A stretch of 7,935 nt of DNA from an uncultured Lachnospiraceae bacterium (GTDB lineage Bacteria > Bacillota > Clostridia > Lachnospirales > Lachnospiraceae): the NCBI GenBank assembly GCA_910586715.1, contig CAJUJG010000024.1, forward strand, positions 20,271 through 28,205, read 5' to 3'. Position 1 is the stretch's first letter, and each line of letters opens with the position of its first letter. This document shows positions 6,526 to 7,935 of this stretch, in pieces. Under the pieces are notes generated by a model. It searched no databases and had not been told where the DNA came from. It saw nothing but the letters and a program-made list of their open reading frames with translations. Made by a program: the position numbers and the translations under genes.

Positions 6526-6744
6526 CTAATAAATCTTCACAATATCTCCCGCAATCCCATACCGGCTTCTAAACGTTTCAACATCCACATCACTTTGTAT
6601 CAGCATCACTTCCTCAAAACTTCCGGTATGAATATCCTGAAACCCTGCCACCTGCTCTCCCGTACAGATGCTGCACCGCAAAACAGGCTTTTGATTCTTC
6701 GGATCATATGTTTTCCTCTCGGGCTTTTTTCGAAACAGTCCCAT
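6526..6744 (-). CDS. Small conserved-looking protein with CxxC pair, function unknown
   Basis: This encodes 72 residues, MGLFRKKPERKTYDPKNQKP at the N-terminus, then VLRCSICTGEQVAGFQDIHTG and an acidic C-terminal half ending DIVKIY. I do not know its function. C24 and C27 form a single CxxC that could bind metal if the protein dimerises or could be redox-active. The N-terminus is strongly basic, and there is no signal peptide or membrane segment. The frame stays open upstream, but the ATG at 6744 is chosen because GAGGTG lies five bases before it and the upstream extension overlaps the 2H gene. It follows the 2H gene stop by 40 bases and ends in front of a strong terminator, so it is the last gene of that transcript. 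I have a vague memory of similar small Clostridia proteins carrying enzyme names in databases; at 72 residues it is too short to be such an enzyme. Confidence 0.78.
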   Translation of the reverse strand: MGLFRKKPERKTYDPKNQKPVLRCSICTGEQVAGFQDIHTGSFEEVMLIQSDVDVETFRSRYGIAGDIVKIY

Positions 6745-6784
6745 TACAGCACCTCTCTTTTTGTCTGATTTCCAACATCCGTAT

Positions 6785-7306
6785 TTACAGCGTAAGCGAC
6801 CATATATCCGCATGCGGATTCGTTTTTGCAAGCCCAAGCCCGACAATCTCTCCATGAAACGGCACAAAACCCTCCTGCATCACTGCAAATGCAGTCTGCA
6901 TCTGCTCTTTTGTCAGCGTCTTGCCAAGCGTCACATGCGGCAGCCATTGCATTGGACGATAATATTTGCTGATTCGCACTTCTGGAATTTCACTGACCAC
7001 GGCGTGAATTTGTTGCGACAAATCCTGCAAATACGCATTCAATACCGGCGTCAAATATAGCACATACGGAAGCAAAGCTCCCACCGACACAATCGAAATT
7101 GTTCCCCGCACTAAACATTCTCGCAGCCTTTCCATATAAGGCAGCAGCAGTTCCCCATTTCTTACCTCTACCGCCGAAACCGTCAAATGAGGAGGAACAT
7201 GCTTATCCACCATAAACATGTTCCCCGATTTTTGTGCAATGCGTTCAATATAGCGCAATAATTTCCTCTCTGTCATTTCATCAAAGTATGCTGATATCAA
7301 GTACAT
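6785..7306 (-). CDS. 2H phosphoesterase superfamily protein (2'-5' RNA ligase/LigT-like)
   Basis: This 173-residue, probably cytoplasmic protein has the two HxT motifs that define 2H phosphoesterases: H40-L-T42 in PPHLTVS and H124-V-T126 in LPHVTLGK. They sit 84 residues apart in the usual two-lobed layout. Members hydrolyse cyclic or 2'-5' phosphodiester bonds in nucleotides or RNA ends; which substrate this one uses cannot be read from the sequence. The opening MYLISAYFDEMTERKLLRYI is family-like, with strand one followed by a helix. The length is normal for small members. The ATG at 7306 has AGGATG six or so bases upstream. The gene starts 75 bases after the aminotransferase stop with no clear terminator between, so co-transcription is plausible, as is a weak promoter in the AT-rich gap. 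The 72-residue protein gene follows 40 bases later. Confidence 0.86.
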   Translation of the reverse strand: MYLISAYFDEMTERKLLRYIERIAQKSGNMFMVDKHVPPHLTVSAVEVRNGELLLPYMERLRECLVRGTISIVSVGALLPYVLYLTPVLNAYLQDLSQQIHAVVSEIPEVRISKYYRPMQWLPHVTLGKTLTKEQMQTAFAVMQEGFVPFHGEIVGLGLAKTNPHADIWSLTL

Positions 7307-7381
7307 TTTTCATCCTACTATTTCCATTTAATGACATTTTCCAACTTATAAACTGATAAATAATAACGATTGCTCCTAATC

Positions 7382-7935
7382 TTAAATTTCCACAATCCAC
7401 CCTTCGGGCGCTTCAAGACGTCCCATCTGAATACCCGTAAGCGTATCATAAAGCTTCCTGGTAACCGGTCCCATCTCGTCCATACCGGAAGGCAGGCAAA
7501 TTTCCGTCCCGTGGTCCACAATCTTTCCGACAGGTGATATTACCGCTGCCGTTCCGCAAAGTCCGCACTCCGCAAAGTCCTTCACCTCGCTGAGCAACAC
7601 CTCGCGCTCCTCTACCTCCAAGCCAAGATATTCTTTCGCCACAACCATCAGCGAACGGCGTGTAATTGACGGCAGAATGCTGTCAGACTTCGGCGTAACT
7701 ACCTTATTATCCTTTGTTATAAAAAGGAAGTTTGCACCGCCTGTCTCTTCTACCTTTGTGCGCGTCGCGGGATCAAGATACATATTCTCATCAAATCCCT
7801 CATGATGTGCAGAGACAATCGCATGGAGACTCATCGCATAATTTAAGCCCGCCTTAATATGCCCTGTTCCGTGCGGAGCCGCGCGGTCAAAATCACTGAC
7901 GCGGATTGTCAGCGGCTTCGCACCGCCCTTAAAAT
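7382..7935 (-). CDS. ilvE: Branched-chain amino acid aminotransferase, C-terminal part (5' end outside window)
   Basis: This is a pyridoxal-phosphate enzyme that transfers amino groups between branched-chain amino acids and 2-oxoglutarate, in valine, leucine and isoleucine synthesis or breakdown. The visible 184 residues begin FKGGAKPLTIRVSDFDRAAP and include HGTGHIKAGLNYAMSL, where the Lys at bases 7855-7853 is the expected PLP-binding residue. Further BCAT patterns are ETGGANFLFI, ILPSITRRSLMVVA, ECGLCGTAAVISPVG and the end LEAPEGWIVEI. This resembles the longer BCAT type (Gram-positive and eukaryotic style, about 340-360 residues), so roughly half is missing upstream. The frame is open to the window edge; an in-frame ATG at 7834 is internal and not the start. 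No terminator is evident after the stop. Confidence 0.95.
   Translation of the reverse strand, partial: FKGGAKPLTIRVSDFDRAAPHGTGHIKAGLNYAMSLHAIVSAHHEGFDENMYLDPATRTKVEETGGANFLFITKDNKVVTPKSDSILPSITRRSLMVVAKEYLGLEVEEREVLLSEVKDFAECGLCGTAAVISPVGKIVDHGTEICLPSGMDEMGPVTRKLYDTLTGIQMGRLEAPEGWIVEI

Noticed and set aside
6744..6947. Minus-strand open frame of 67 codons overlapping the 2H gene
   Set aside because: Cys/Trp/Ala-rich product in an alternative frame of the 2H phosphoesterase, which has both HxT motifs in the chosen frame.
7307..7381. Terminator or promoter between the aminotransferase and the 2H gene
   Set aside because: The 75 bases are AT-rich with a small near-palindrome around TTATAA but no GC stem followed by a T-run and no convincing -35/-10 pair.
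7318..7521. Minus-strand open frame of 67 codons overlapping the aminotransferase end
   Set aside because: Shadow of the aminotransferase C-terminus in another frame with no independent start signal.

Overview
The window comes from a low-to-mid GC Gram-positive genome, most likely an anaerobic Clostridia member close to Lachnospiraceae. Supporting signs are strong AGGAGG-type ribosome sites, consensus TTGACA-type promoters, a long PAS-containing hybrid histidine kinase with the FLSNMSHDIRTPMN phosphoacceptor box common in that family, a REC-LytTR regulator, and the style of the PepSY lipoprotein. The taxonomic placement is inference from gene style, not from a search. Every gene I can support lies on the minus strand, so transcription runs from high to low coordinates. 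There are no RNA genes, insertion sequences or CRISPR arrays that I can see, and no gene-free stretch over 300 bases.

Read in the direction of transcription there are four blocks. (1) 7935-6526: the C-terminal part of a branched-chain amino acid aminotransferase (5' end outside the window), then a 2H phosphoesterase (LigT-like) protein and a 72-residue conserved-looking small protein with a CxxC pair. The block closes with a clear intrinsic terminator at 6481-6514. (2) 6373-5638: an extended -10 promoter and a lipoprotein carrying two PepSY domains. (3) 5518-2126: a 1130-residue membrane hybrid histidine kinase (extracellular Cache-like sensor, two PAS-like regions, HisKA, HATPase and two intact receiver domains), followed by a hairpin terminator at 2077-2116. 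(4) 1978-1: a near-consensus promoter and a tight operon of a short NfeD protein, an SPFH/band-7 protein and a REC-LytTR response regulator that runs off the left edge.

Functionally the window mixes membrane-envelope maintenance (NfeD plus SPFH, a known partner pair that forms membrane microdomain assemblies), envelope signalling (Cache hybrid kinase, PepSY lipoprotein, LytTR regulator) and a metabolic gene. The kinase, the PepSY lipoprotein and the NfeD/SPFH/LytTR operon are adjacent and co-directional but separated by their own promoters or terminators, so a functional link is only a hypothesis. I do not see a clearly new biological system. The points most worth a second look are the LytTR regulator riding in an NfeD-SPFH operon, the six uninterrupted 11-residue repeats in the SPFH coiled coil, a three-copy complementary 9-mer around the kinase terminator, and a short open frame that ends directly against the kinase start codon.
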